From Megalobrama amblycephala (Eukaryota; Chordata; Actinopteri; Cypriniformes; Xenocyprididae), in the NCBI RefSeq assembly GCF_018812025.1, contig NC_063052.1, positions 20,352,914 to 20,416,913 on the forward strand: 64,000 bases of DNA, in the 5' to 3' direction. Below the pieces are notes generated by a model. The model did not search any database. It was not told the DNA's origin and saw only the letters and a program-made list of their open reading frames with translations. Made by a program: the position numbers and the translations under genes. Shown here piece after piece: positions 46,163 through 57,593 of this stretch (the stretch's first letter is position 1; each line of letters opens with the position of its first letter).

Positions 46163-47760
46163 GAAAATTATGTTGGCATTAGTGGAATTGCATTGACATG
46201 GTTCAAATCATACTTATCTTACTGTTATAAGTTTGTAGCATTAAACAAAGAGATGTCATACCGTTCACAAGTTCAGTGTGGAGTACCGCACGGTTCAGTA
46301 CTGGGACATTGCTTTTCACTCTGTTCATGCTACCGTTGGGAGATATCATTAGGAAGCATGGCATTAGTTTTCACTGTTACGCTGATGATACTAAGCTCTA
46401 TATTTCTTCACGCCCTGATGAAACTCACCAATTCACAAAATTAATGGGATGCATATAAAAAAAAAAAAAAATTGGATGACTAGAAATTACCTACTAGGGC
46501 TGCACGATTAATTGGACGATTAGAAAAAAAAACATTGAAATCACGCTTAAACAATTTGGCTTAGTGTTATTATGAAATCGCAAAACAGTGATTACTTTTT
46601 ATGCGCAACTTGTCAATAAAGAATGGCTCCAAATGCTAATCCATTTGAAAGCACTGCGAGTTTGAATCGCTTATAATGTACATTTGAAAAAACAACAAGC
46701 GTCAAACATCTTTCCAGACATGAGACACATTTATTAACATCTTGTCCAACAAAAGACAACATTTAATTACATGTTTTTACTCCAGACTCACTTCATAAAT
46801 GACAGTTGAGCATCGTTCTGTGAGATGATGTGGCTTCTTACACAGAATAAGGCAGTCGTGTGTTTATTAGTCATGTTTAATCAATCAAAACATTTCAATC
46901 TTCTGTTTATTCAGCTACAGCGATAGTATGGGATTTCCTAGAATGACGTGTGTTCTACTTCGGCAGCAGGGCATATTTGCAGTTTCTGCGTGAGAGCGCC
47001 CTCTGGCTTTCAGATGGAGAAGCATTTACTACAGAGCCGTACAGCTCTGACAAAGCTGCGCATAAAATAATCGCAGCCTTTGCCAAATTGCGTGCGAAAA
47101 AAATGGCGATAAATTGTGCAGCCCTATTACCTACTACTAAATTCAGAAAAAAACTGAGTTTCTAATTATTGGACCAAAAACCTCTGCATGTAACAGCCTA
47201 GAATACTGTCTAACACTTGGTGGCTGCTCTGTTAAGTCTTTGTTGTCAGTTAGGAACCTGGGTGTGCTTTTTGATACCAATCTTTCATTTGAAAGCCATA
47301 TTTCTAGCATCTGTAAAACCACATTCTTCCATCTTAAAAATTAATATAAACTATGACATGGTCCCAGCGACAAATGCAGAACTGTTAGTTCATGTGTTCA
47401 TGACCTCAAGGTTAGATTATTGTAATGCTCTACTGGGTGGTTGCCCTGCATGCTTAATAAACTACAGCTGGTCCAAAACGCAACAGCTAGAGTTCTTACT
47501 AGAACCAGGAAGTATGACCATATTAGCCCGGTTCTGTCAACACTGCATTGGTTCCCTATTAAACATTGTATAGATTTTAAAATCTTGCTAATGACTTATA
47601 AAGCACTAAATAGTTTAGCTCCCCAGTACTTGAGCGAGCTCTTAACGCATTATAGACCTACACGTCTATTGCAATCTCAGAATTCTGGCCAGTTGGTAAT
47701 ACCTACAGTAAAATATCAAAATCAATTAGATCAGATCAGATGGAGGACCTGTCCCTAAAC
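46163..47760 (+). pseudogene. L2-type LINE ORF2 relic
   Basis: With frameshifts: MTWFKSYLSYCYKFVALNKEM, VQCGVPHGSVLG (RT motif B), FTLFMLPLGDIIRKHG, ISFHCYADDTKLYISSRPD (YADD motif C), then after the hAT MITE at 46495-47126 the frame resumes with EFLIIGPK, VRNLGVLFDTNLSFESHI, and the L2 C-terminal blocks HVFMTSRLDYCNALLGG, LQLVQNATARVLTRTRKYDHI and HWFPIKHCIDFKILLMTYKALN. Removing the MITE joins ...TRNYLL-LNS. Truncated upstream of RT motif B, and dead. Confidence 0.85.
46495..47126. mobile_element. hAT MITE with perfect 8-bp duplication
   Basis: Ends TAGGGCTGCACGATT (46495) and, inverted, AATTGTGCAGCCCTA (47126), flanked by the exact repeat TTACCTAC (46487-46494 and 47127-47134). 632 bp, no transposase. 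It interrupts the L2 RT frame. Confidence 0.92.
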
Positions 47761-49503
47761 ATGACCACAACGCAAGGCCTCATCGACACCAACATTTTTG
47801 TTTGTCACCAACTTTTTTGAAGTTGTAGGAAAAAGTGCTGTTTATGTCAATGTCCCAGAAGCTTTCCATCGACAGAAAACCTCAAATGTCCATGAAGCTG
47901 CGCACCATCTCTACACAGTATGCGTAAATTGACATGTTCCAAAGAGGCAGGAAAGTTAAAAAAAAATAAAAAATAAAAAATAAATAAATAAAAATACCTT
48001 GAGGAAAAAAAAAACAGGAAAAAAAAAAAAAAAAAAAAAACAGCAGGAAAACAATTGTTTGTAAACAGAGTCAGTCCATTATTATAATTGGCTCAATTGA
48101 ATGAAAGCAATAGATATATAGTTGCACTCCAAAATTTATATACACCTTTGTAGATTTGAAAATAATCATAAATGAACAGACATTTGCTTTCCTTTTCCAC
48201 CACCCTCCTAGACCCATTTGGTATTCCTAAAGGCAAAGAGTTGCGGATAGTGGTCAAAGCCTGCGGCTAAGATGTGTACTGTGTACTGATCATCCCCTCC
48301 ACTTTAATACCAGTTACAGAGAGAAATAAACATGAATGAACATCTGAAGGTATGTTACAAGATACAGTAAAACTTACCGAAATCCATTGTTACTTGTAAT
48401 CACTCAATCAGTGTTTCAACCGCGGAAAGACGTCAATAAAACAGCTTGTAAACAATGTCACATAATGTCACATTTACCTCAGATAAACCATATTCAGCAT
48501 AAACTCGTTAGTCAGCTACAGAGAGGAGCATTCTGATAAATATATGCACCACATTACATATTCATTATAATTTTATTTAAAACATTTATTTTATTTATAA
48601 TTCATTTATGTATTTAATGCATGTTTGAATAAATCATTTATGACAGCCACAATTGAAATGTTTATATTTCATAAAAACGAATTGGAGTAGAAATATGATT
48701 ATGTAATTCTAAAGTTAGTATTATAACTTTATTATAAAAAACATAATTGAGTGTAATTTAAGTGTTTGTATGTAAATAAGTTAATTTTAACCTGCAATAT
48801 TATAGTAATATACTACCAAGTGACTCCCTCGTATAGTTTACAGCATTAGTTCAGATTTTTTTTTCTCAAGAAAATTTGTCATTAACTGTATCTGATATAC
48901 ATCCAAAATAATTGATATTGCATCGAAATCGAATCGTAAGCTTGTGAATAGAAATCGAATTGAATCGTGAAAATTGTGTCAATACCAAGCCCTACTGAAT
49001 CCTGTTAGACTTAGCTGAAAAATATAAAGCACTATTTATTTAATTTGTATCTTTGTTCTATATTTATCTATGCTTATAATTTGTTCATTATTTTCTATGT
49101 GCATTCACTCACCTACAAAATCAATTAACCCAATCATCCTAGAATGATTAATTCTTTCCAAATAGAGCTATTTAAGTCATCTGGTGATTTTTTTTTTTAT
49201 ATCACAGTATATATTGCAAAAAAAAAAAAAAAGAAAAAAAAAGAAAGAAAAAAAATCACAATGTCATTTTTTTCCAATATCATGCAGCCCTAAACTATAA
49301 GTTTGTCTGACAGCCTGGTCCATTGTAGGCAAATCACTCTAATACCTTGCAATATCTGCAAAATGTTAATAATTTTAACAATAAGAGGGATCATAAAAAT
49401 GTGCATGTTGTCTTTTTATTTAGTACTTCCCTGATGAAGCATTTCATTCTGCAAGGTGTAAGTAAACTTTTAAACCTCAACCTCATCACCTAAGATGAAT
49501 TAC
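47760..49503. other. No gene; poly-A tracts and hAT-end relics
   Basis: A-rich tracts at 47940-48050 and 49200-49260. Two lone hAT-like right ends, ...AATACCAAGCCCTAC near 48996 and ...ATCATGCAGCCCTAA near 49294, have no paired left ends. 48320-48440 resembles part of the MITE at 27719-28226 (AAACATGAATGAACAT and GCGGAAAGACGTCA). Confidence 0.5.
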
Positions 49504-49608
49504 CTCTGTCATCAGGACAACACTGTAGTAGAATCCTGGGAGAGGTTCCTTCCCATTTCCCACAAACACCAGGATTCCAGTGACCACACAATCTTCACTG
49601 ACATTGGC
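49504..49608 (-). CDS. Candidate host-gene internal exon
   Basis: On the minus strand a 105-bp segment is bounded by an AG preceded by a short pyrimidine stretch and by a GTAATT donor. It is open in a single frame as [18 protein letters not shown]...[11 protein letters not shown] (35 codons, phase 0). The codon pattern and hydrophobic periodicity look like real protein, not a known transposon domain. I do not recognise the family. Neighbouring exons were not found on the left. Could be an exon of an unannotated gene or chance. Confidence 0.35.
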
Positions 49609-51014
49609 CTTTAAAAATAGAGAACATTTTTATACATGTTTTTATTCCTACTTTACATGGAATTAAACATAACTTTATCAATTCCACAAATATAGATAAA
49701 TAACCCAAGACCCATGCAAATTGAGGGCTCATTCACACAGAATGCATTTTTGCTTTGAAAATAATATGAAAATATTTGAAAATAATATCATTATATATAA
49801 ATATATAATATTATTACATATAAATATATAGTGATTAGATGCTGATTTATACGTGCACAGTTGAGAATTTATTACTTGCAAATAGAAAAGATTCAAAGCA
49901 TTTAAAAGCTATAAGGATAGTTGATGGCAGTGTTTTAGCTTGTAGTGTGTGACCAGGGTGTGCTGGCTGAATTAATGGCAGAATGGCAAAACTTATAACA
50001 TCACCTCATCAATACAGGTCTTTGATTCCACACAGCTTGCACTGTATCTCCAATAACAAATATGTACTGATCCTACAAAATTAATATATAACTCCAGAAC
50101 TCCAGATAAGCACACAATATTACAAACACAAGGAGTAACTGAACACCTCACTTTTCAAATGCAAAAAGAAAAATATAAATGATAAGCAGTATTTCTAGAG
50201 GGGGTGATATATTGAACATTATTGGTGGTTATAATAGCGATTAAATGGATTAAATGTATATAAATGTCTTTGAATGTTACAAGATCAGATCTTTGAATTT
50301 CGTTCTGCAAATTTTAGTCATTTTAAGTTACTCTTAATGGCAATAAGAACTGCTATGTTACAGTGAAAAAATAAAAAGAAAGCATACAGTATATCAAGAT
50401 ACTTGCTTGACACTTTATTTGTAGTACATAACGTCTCATCTGTAGTCATCCAAACGTGCACTCCTTTGTTTTCTTCTTCTTTGATCAGCAAAGTTGTCTC
50501 ACGCATCGCCATTACAGAAAGATGGCTGAAAGTGCGTTTTTCAAACTCAGGTGAAGTAGTGCGCCGTCATGATGTTGTATTTTGGTGCATGTGCATTAAA
50601 CAAAAAGTTTATAGGCTATAATACGTGCATGATTTATTTTCTGTTCAAGTTGAAGTTTTTCTAATTCATTGTTGTAGTTAGACTGTAAGTTTACAGAATT
50701 TGACTCATTCACCTAACTAATAGCTAATTTGCTACAATAGTCACCAAGATATGTTTTGGGCATATACAGCCTTTGTTCCTAACTTCATGACTACAACCCA
50801 TTCTTAGATCTGAGGACTGAAGTAACAACTGGAGAGAGAGAGAGAAAAAAAGGTTGCTGTGCTTTAAACATGACTTTGAATAGTTAACAAAATAGTACAT
50901 TGGATTGGTCAATGAATTTGAACCACTATGAACAATCAGACAACTGAAAAATCCTGTCAACCATTCACACCTCAACAGCTGGATGCACCATTGAGTCTGT
51001 CAGTCACAACTTAC
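49609..51014. other. Putative intron, otherwise featureless
   Basis: If the two candidate exons belong together this is a 1.4-kb intron. It contains a minus-strand 64-codon frame at 50318-50512 and AT-rich tracts; no repeat boundaries recognised. Confidence 0.3.
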
Positions 51015-51062
51015 CTTCATTTTCCTGGAGCACCTAAAGCTGCTTCTTCCATCGTGTACCAT
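51015..51062 (-). CDS. Candidate host-gene first coding exon
   Basis: Minus strand: an ATG followed by 16 codons (MVHDGRSSFRCSRKMK) ends in AAG followed by GTAAGT, a near-consensus donor, phase 0. The exon at 49504-49608 also starts in phase 0, so the two could splice together. Translation start context is unremarkable. No family recognised. Confidence 0.28.
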
Positions 51063-51480
51063 TTATAAAACAAATAATTAATTCACAAAAGCATTGTAGC
51101 GTCTGGATAGATCCGGCGTAATCAATCAACTTTGGAATTTTCAGAACGCTTTAGCCTCCTGAACTCTGCATCTAAATCACGAATTGGCTCCGGCCGGTCT
51201 CAGAGTGATTGTGACTTTGGCATCTTTGTGGACCCTCTGAGGTAAAACAGAGGGCCCCATCTCCTAGCTCTTGGGACATCAAAGGGCCCCTCATGTGGGC
51301 TAAGTGCCAGATCACATTCCAACACACACCACACACACACAGACACAGACACACAGAAAACACACAAACATACATTGAAGACTGTATGTGTAAAATATAA
51401 TTATGCCAAAATGTACCCGTCATGTTTCTAGTGTTTAGACTTAGTTTAAATGACTGTATTTGTGCTAGTGTTCGTTTTAA

Positions 51481-51937
51481 CCCATTTTAGCCCACCGGCA
51501 ACTATATTTGCCGCAGTGTATGGTTGTCATTTTTCTTTTGTAAGTATTTTTCTAGATGTTTTCCATGTTTTATGTCTCAATAACATGCAAGAAAACATCC
51601 AAATAAAGGATTTCAAGAACAAAAAAAGGTATTCACTTCCTTCCTGTGACATGAGGCTGTCAATTTCCAATTTCCAACCTACTTCCAGGAAGCATATTGA
51701 AGGCAAACCCTCCCAAAGAAAAGTAATTTTCATGTTAATATTAAGAATTTTTTGTTGACATATATATATATATCTACGTAATCACGAGGGTCTCTAGAAT
51801 CATCCAAACAAAACAAATCTTACAAGAGATCTATAGTTTTTTGTATACAAGTACGAGCGTCAACTATAGTTGCCGGTGGGCAAATCACTTGTAAGTACAT
51901 ATATCATGGGGAAATGGGGTATACTGTGTTTAATGGG
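51481..51937. mobile_element. MITE with TTAA duplication (CCCAT ends)
   Basis: CCCATTTTAG at 51481 and TAATGGG ending 51937, flanked by TTAA (51477-51480 and 51938-51941). Subterminal blocks CCCACCGGCAACTATA near 51490 and its complement at 51861-51881. 457 bp, no transposase. piggyBac-like by TTAA and CCC ends. Confidence 0.75.
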
Positions 51938-52070
51938 TTAATAAATCAAGGTTATTGGTCTTGTTTAGTGCTTTTTGCTTTCAGAATATTTTATATTGTT
52001 ATATATTATATATTGTTATTTGATGATTCATTTATTTTTTAATTTATTTATTTTTAGTTTGTTTGTTATA

Positions 52071-52503
52071 TGTGACCCTGGAATACAAAACCAGTCATAA
52101 GGGTCGATTTTATTAAATTAAGATTTATACATCATCTGAAAGCTGAATATATATAAGCTTTTCATTGATGTATGGTTTGTTAGGATAGGACATTTGGCCG
52201 AGATACAACTATTTGAAAATCTGGAATCTAAAGGTGCAAATTAAAATATTGAGAAAATCACCTTAAATTTGACCAAATGAAGTCCTTAACAATGTATATC
52301 CACTCACAAAAATAATTTGTTATACATTTATGGTAGAAAATTTACAAAATATCTTCATGGAACATGATCTTTACTTAATATCCTAATGATTTTTGGCATT
52401 AAAGAAAAAAAAATCAATAATTTTGACCCAAACAATGTATTGTTGGCTATAGCTACAAATATACCCGTGTGAATTATGACTGGGTTTGTGGTCCAGGGTC
52501 ACA
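52071..52503. mobile_element. MITE with long TIRs (TGTGACCCTGG ends)
   Basis: About 30-bp inverted repeats: TGTGACCCTGGAATACAAAA at 52071 against the complement ending 52503, containing AACCAGTCATAA. Flanked by TATA on both sides (52067-52070 and 52504-52507). 433 bp, AT-rich core. Confidence 0.85.
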
Positions 52504-52779
52504 TATAGATGTAATTTTTTCTAATGAACAATGAAATTTAACATTTTTATTCACAATGCTCTGTTGGAGCAACTTAATGGCTGCACTTTGTTCTTCACTA
52601 TGTTCCACCACTTTAAAACAAAAGGATTTGTTATTTGTTTTGTTTTCATATTCAAGAGATTATAAGCTAGATGCAACTTTTTTTGTGTTCGCATCGAATG
52701 TTCTTCAACTTTCATTGATCTGTTGATCTGTTGAAAGCAGCTAATTTGAGTTAGATACATAAATGTTATCCACCTGTTC

Positions 52780-52968
52780 AAATTTTACATTGAGGAGGTG
52801 CATACAACATATTTGCCCACCGGCAACTATAGTTGCCGCACATTCAAACACGTTTTTTAAGAAAAAAAAAAAAACAAACCTGGGGAAAATAAATGCAGAA
52901 CATGTTCAGGACACTATTAACAGGACTATATGCATGAAACTGTTCAGAAAAATTTGGGCACAAATGGG
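52780..52968. mobile_element. Partial copy of the CCCAT-ended TTAA MITE
   Basis: GCCCACCGGCAACTATAG at 52815 and the right end ATGGG followed by TTAA (52969-52972). The left end is missing. Confidence 0.6.
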
Positions 52969-54055
52969 TTAATGATGGAATTTTGTCTGTAAACCATAGC
53001 TTCTTCTACATGCTTTTCTTATATGTCAAGTTTGGATTCGATTAGAAATTAGAAATGCATTGTTCTATTTGTTTAATGGTACTGTGAATAAAGTACTACC
53101 CAAACTGATACTCATAAATTATGCAAATTCAGCCAGGAGACAAGACAAAGAAACTTTGCCCGCCAAATAGTGCTACGCATCTATTGGCCGTTCCAACTCA
53201 GGAGGTGTGTTAGCTTGGTTTTCCATAAAAGCAACGACACGCAACTTTTCCTTTGTCTCCCGAGTGTCTCTCGATTGCCCCTGAACTGCTTCAGGCGACA
53301 GTGCTGTCATCACGCACTCAGCTTCTCCTGGGACGACCATTTCCTTGGACTCTCTCTCTCTCTCTCTCTCCTTTCTTCTCGGCCATTTTACTTGCCAGTT
53401 AAGCCTCGTTTGAAAACCCCGCCGGAGAAACCCTCTCGGAAAGGACCAACCAAGCCAAGCGCACTGAAACTCTACTGCACATCGACTTGAACCAATATGC
53501 AAGTATTAATTTCCTGAAATTAATTTAAACTGATTTCTGTGCTGGCTTTCAAAGGGTTAACTGTTGTAATTTGCCATTCTTTGACCATCTCTCTTTTCCT
53601 GTCTTTACTTCCGCTCTTGTATATATGTGTATATTCTTGTATATATATTTAGACGCATAACCTCTGCATTAGTAGTTTGCATATATTAAACACATTATTC
53701 AGGCTTGATTGTTCTTTTGCTCATTCAACAAAAAACAGGTCACTTTAACGTTTCGATCCTATCCTTGCTTTACGTTTGGATGCTAGGAGAGGAAGTCTTT
53801 CTCGTGGCCAGAGAAAGAAACCTTCCTTTGATGATATTCTGTGAGTAGCTTACTGTTTGCTGGACAAACTAATAGTTTCTCTAAATAATTATTAAACCAG
53901 AACTAATCATATATGTAACTGATTATAATTCGTTGTAATTAATTCACAATATTACCGTTGGGTCGGTATGTGCATATATTTAGTCATAAAGCTTTATGAC
54001 TTATTATATTCATATGCCCCACCCATAAATTGATTAATAACTGTACAGAATCGCT

Positions 54056-54826
54056 ATTAGTATGGCCAACTAGAAATTAGGCAAGAGGTAATCACTCTTA
54101 TTTTTCATCAAATATCAAATTATACATACAAAACTCCACAGTGAAGGGGACTCATACAGTAATCACCATAGAAGTAATATATACCATGCTAAACAGCCAG
54201 CCTGGCACAAAAACAATAGCCCACACACGCTTGGATGTTTCACTGGTTTCTCTCATTGTGGCTCGTTAGCCATTGGAGCACAACATGGGAGCATTTATCC
54301 CACAAATAGTTGCCATCAGATGGACAATTTTGGCTATTATTGCCATAAGCTTGTTATTTCCAGGTTTTAGGGAGCCCATTATGAGGGGTAGCTGTATAAT
54401 ATAGTTAATAAATTTGTTGTGTTAGAGGGTGTTATTTTGCTCATAGGCCACTTAGAGTTACATAACGACCCATTCTGATGCACACAGCTATATAGACTGA
54501 TGGCCACCACACCAGGCAGAAAACAAGATGTACAAAAAAGAATAACAAATAATAAAGTATAATAAACAAATATCTGAAAGTATTTTGTAACATTACACCA
54601 TGTTTCTTAGTCAATAAAATCCCTTTTACACTTTAATAGTTTATAAATCATTTATTCACCCTCATGAAACTCCAAACCTGCTTGACCAAGAGCTGTAAAG
54701 TTCTAAAAAGGCAAAATGAAATAGTAAAACAATCTGTTTGACTTGTGTTTTAATCCAAGTTTTCTACAAACCATACAATCACTTTTTTGAGAAGAACCAA
54801 AATATGAGTGTTTTTACAGAACTAAG
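54056..54826. other. No recognised feature
   Basis: Mixed AT-rich sequence between the LTR copy B and the gypsy element; no coding frame or repeat boundaries recognised. Confidence 0.5.
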
Positions 54827-55817
54827 TGTAACCCTTGTTAAATAATTGTTTATGATTAGTATTATTTATTATAAGATTGCTTAAATAGAATATGATTATT
54901 CATATGGCAGAAATTCTTTATAAATGTACAAATATATGTAAATATTTATATCTGAATTAAGTTAAGGAATGAGCAATGGCCAATCGGAGCGTTGCATTGT
55001 CAGCTCCGCCCCTTTTCCTACGGATCGCGTTGCACAGTTCAGATGAGAGACGGGGAGCAACGGAGAAATTTGATCAGATGTGTGTGTGTTAAATGGTGAA
55101 AAATACGATTCCTAATATGTTTAAGGTTCACATAAACTGGACAAATTAGAGCTCAACCTCAAGATATTAGACGATCCAGCATGATTGTTGATTTTGACTC
55201 GGTGAGTTTACAATGTTATAATTAGTCTTTAAAAAAAAAAAAAAAAAAACATTGACAACACATTATTTTATTTGTTTCATGCACACGAGACAAAATTGTG
55301 TTATATTGTAATATTGTATGGGCTGGATTGTAATTTGCAGTGGATTATATCAGACCGCATGGTGTATTGAGTGTTCACTGCCGTTCGCTGACGCCATTTT
55401 GTGTTTGAGAAACTTTAAAACTGATCAATCTTCCAATTGATAAAAACTTTGAAACTGGACACTGATTTCATGTGGGTTATATGTGATATCACTGAGATTT
55501 GGTTTAATTTGTATACGCATTTGATTGTGATTGTGATTACTGTAAATTAAAAGTAATTTAGAGGGTGCACCCAGGGTATATATATAGTTTATTGTATATT
55601 TTCTCTTTTTGTTTGTTGTTCTGTGAATTGAAGGAAAAAAAAGGAAATACTGAAAGGAAAAGAAATAACTGAATATTCAAAGTAAAGTTATTTTTGATTC
55701 AACTTACCTTTTGTCTCTGCGTTTTGCTCAGTATCACCGCCGCCTCCCTTTACGTACCATGCAGTCTTCTGATTGTATTTCTCTGGTCCATTAGTGAGTG
55801 AGTAAATACCCGCTACA
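54827..55817 (+). repeat. 5' LTR of the gypsy element
   Basis: 991 bp, begins TGTAACCC and ends CGCTACA. Identical in layout to the 3' LTR up to 55403, then lacks a 392-bp block present at 62899-63290, then matches again to the end with one 1-bp indel. Confidence 0.95.
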
Positions 55818-55821
55818 ACTG

Positions 55822-55840
55822 TGGCGAGCCAGCCAGGAGG
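55822..55840 (+). other. Putative primer-binding site
   Basis: TGGCGAGCCAGCCAGGAGG begins four bases after the 5' LTR and starts with TGG, as required for pairing with a tRNA CCA end. The tRNA was not identified. Confidence 0.55.
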
Positions 55841-55922
55841 TGACGCTGTTGCTGAGTATTAGTAATTGTGATTTCGAACAATTAAATTTTCACCTTGTGA
55901 CTCTTTAAAAAAAAAAAAAAAA

Positions 55923-57593
55923 ATGGATATAGTTGAGGCAGAGGGCATTAAAGTTCCAAACTCTCTGATTGTTAGTGGCTTAACTAACAGCGAGCGTGAT
56001 GAAGAATTAATTGACCTTCTGAAAAGATATGGTTCTTTTGCCAGAACGCTTTTTATTAGCAACAAAGAGTCTGAGTTTTACCAGAGCACAATAATTGAAT
56101 ATAACAGTGGTCAAGCTTTACAATCTCTTGAAGACCAGCTGCCTTATACTCACCGGCTCTCCAGTGATCCAAATATCACTTACCACGTGAGGGCATTGTC
56201 TAGCGTCTTTACACAGCAGTTGGGCAGTAGCGTCACTAAATCCTACCTGGAAGGATTGAAAGAGATTGCAAAATTGAGTGGAACCAATTTTGAAGCAGTT
56301 TTAAGCCAGATGCTATCTCAAATGAGTGCAGAACTTACACCAGTGTCCACTGATCTTGCAGCTGGAGATGGAAACCCAAATGAGCCACCATCCCCAGCAC
56401 TCCCTGACGAGGGCGTTGGTGCAGCACCTGTTAAGCCAAGTCAGGTAGATGAACCCCAGTCACAGTATACGCCTATTAAATCGAATGGGCCACCCCTCTT
56501 TACCTCTCAACAGGTACTCAATCCACCTGAGGTCCAGAAACTCATAGTTGAACACGTTGTGAGGAGTGGTGAAGTGGCTGCCCAGGGGCCTGTACAATCC
56601 CGACTCCGAGTATTCTCCGGTAAATGTCCTAGACCTGGTAACGAGGTTGATTATGATACTTGGCGCTCCAGTGTGGAGCTTGTTCTAAAAGACCCTGGCT
56701 TATCTGATCTGCATGTGTCCAGGAAGATAGTGGACAGTCTCTTGCCACCTGCAGCTGATGTTATAAAACATCTAAACCCTGAAGCTCCCTTCTCAGCTTA
56801 CCTTCAGTTGCTGGATTCTGCTTTTGGAATTGTCGAGGATGGGGATGAACTCCTTGCAAGATTTATGAATACCTTACAGGACGCCGGAGAGAAACCATCC
56901 GCTTACCTGTATAGATTGCAGACAGCCTTGAGGGTGACTATCAAAAGAGGTGGAATTACTCCTGAAGAGGTAGACAGGCACCTCCTCAAGCAGTTTTGTA
57001 GAGGCTGCTGGGATAATGATTTAATTACTGATCTGCAGCTTGAGCAAAAGCGCAACCATCCTCCTTCTTTTGCGCAGCTTCTGCTCATGTTACGTACGGA
57101 AGAAGACAAACATACAGCGAAGGTCACTCGTATGAAACAACATCTTGGGTCTTCTAAACAGAGAGCCCTGATACATTCCCAACGAACGTGGGTCTCTGCT
57201 GAATTGGAGCAAAGAGAAACTTCAAATGTGGCTACACTTACAACTGAAACACAAGAGCTCAAGAAGCAAATAGCTAAGCTCCAAAGTCAGTTAGCCAGTT
57301 TCACGGCCAAGCCAAAAACTCATAAGAACTTCTCAATGCAAGAAGCAGCAAATAAACAGGACAAAAAGAAGACAGGAACTGTTGGTGCTGCGAGTGTGAC
57401 TCCACTTAGTAAGAAACCAACAGGCAGGCCGAGGCCATGGTACTGCTTTTCTTGTGGGGAGGATGGCCACGTTGCATCTTCTTGCACTTCCGAACCTAAC
57501 CCTGCACTTGTCACTACCAAACGTAAACTTCTAAGAGAGAAGCAGCTTCAGTGGGACTCTCAGAACTCCACCCCCAACCCTGATTTAAACTAG
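55923..57593 (+). CDS. gag: Gag, PNMA/ZCCHC12-like
   Basis: 556 codons after an A18 run; first ATG downstream of the primer site. Residues 1-95 (KVPNSLIVSGLTNSERDEELI, FARTLFI, YHVRALSSVF) resemble the N-terminal RRM-like domain of vertebrate PNMA and ZCCHC12/18 proteins. Residues about 225-400 (RLRVFSGKCPRPGNEVDYD, WRSSVELVL, LLPPAADVIKHL, DELLARFMNTLQ) match the PNMA-type capsid. Residues 440-460 are a coiled-coil-like stretch. Residues 508-521 (CFSCGEDGHVASSC) form a CCHC zinc knuckle. PNMA genes are known to derive from gypsy gag; which lineage is closest is inference. The frame ends TAG directly after a slippery heptamer. Confidence 0.9.
   Translation: MDIVEAEGIKVPNSLIVSGLTNSERDEELIDLLKRYGSFARTLFISNKESEFYQSTIIEYNSGQALQSLEDQLPYTHRLSSDPNITYHVRALSSVFTQQLGSSVTKSYLEGLKEIAKLSGTNFEAVLSQMLSQMSAELTPVSTDLAAGDGNPNEPPSPALPDEGVGAAPVKPSQVDEPQSQYTPIKSNGPPLFTSQQVLNPPEVQKLIVEHVVRSGEVAAQGPVQSRLRVFSGKCPRPGNEVDYDTWRSSVELVLKDPGLSDLHVSRKIVDSLLPPAADVIKHLNPEAPFSAYLQLLDSAFGIVEDGDELLARFMNTLQDAGEKPSAYLYRLQTALRVTIKRGGITPEEVDRHLLKQFCRGCWDNDLITDLQLEQKRNHPPSFAQLLLMLRTEEDKHTAKVTRMKQHLGSSKQRALIHSQRTWVSAELEQRETSNVATLTTETQELKKQIAKLQSQLASFTAKPKTHKNFSMQEAANKQDKKKTGTVGAASVTPLSKKPTGRPRPWYCFSCGEDGHVASSCTSEPNPALVTTKRKLLREKQLQWDSQNSTPNPDLN

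Larger units (their letters stand above)
51095..54055 (+). mobile_element. LTR, TGTAG/CTACA family (copy B), split by an insertion
   Basis: Front part 51095-51316 and rear part 53105-54055 align with copy A (25831-26969): for example GGCTCCGGCCGGTCT and CCTAGCTCTTGGGACATCAA in front, TTTGCCCGCCAAA.AGTGCTACG at 53155, and the end block 53690-54055. The end reads TCGCTATTA instead of CACTACA. About 1.8 kb of unrelated sequence (51317-53104) is inserted after the front part. Confidence 0.8.

Noticed and set aside
53170..53502. Small opposing frames near 53.3 kb
   Set aside because: Located within LTR copy B; the matching region of copy A (26042-26407) also shows a frame, but they are not conserved between copies and end in TC runs.
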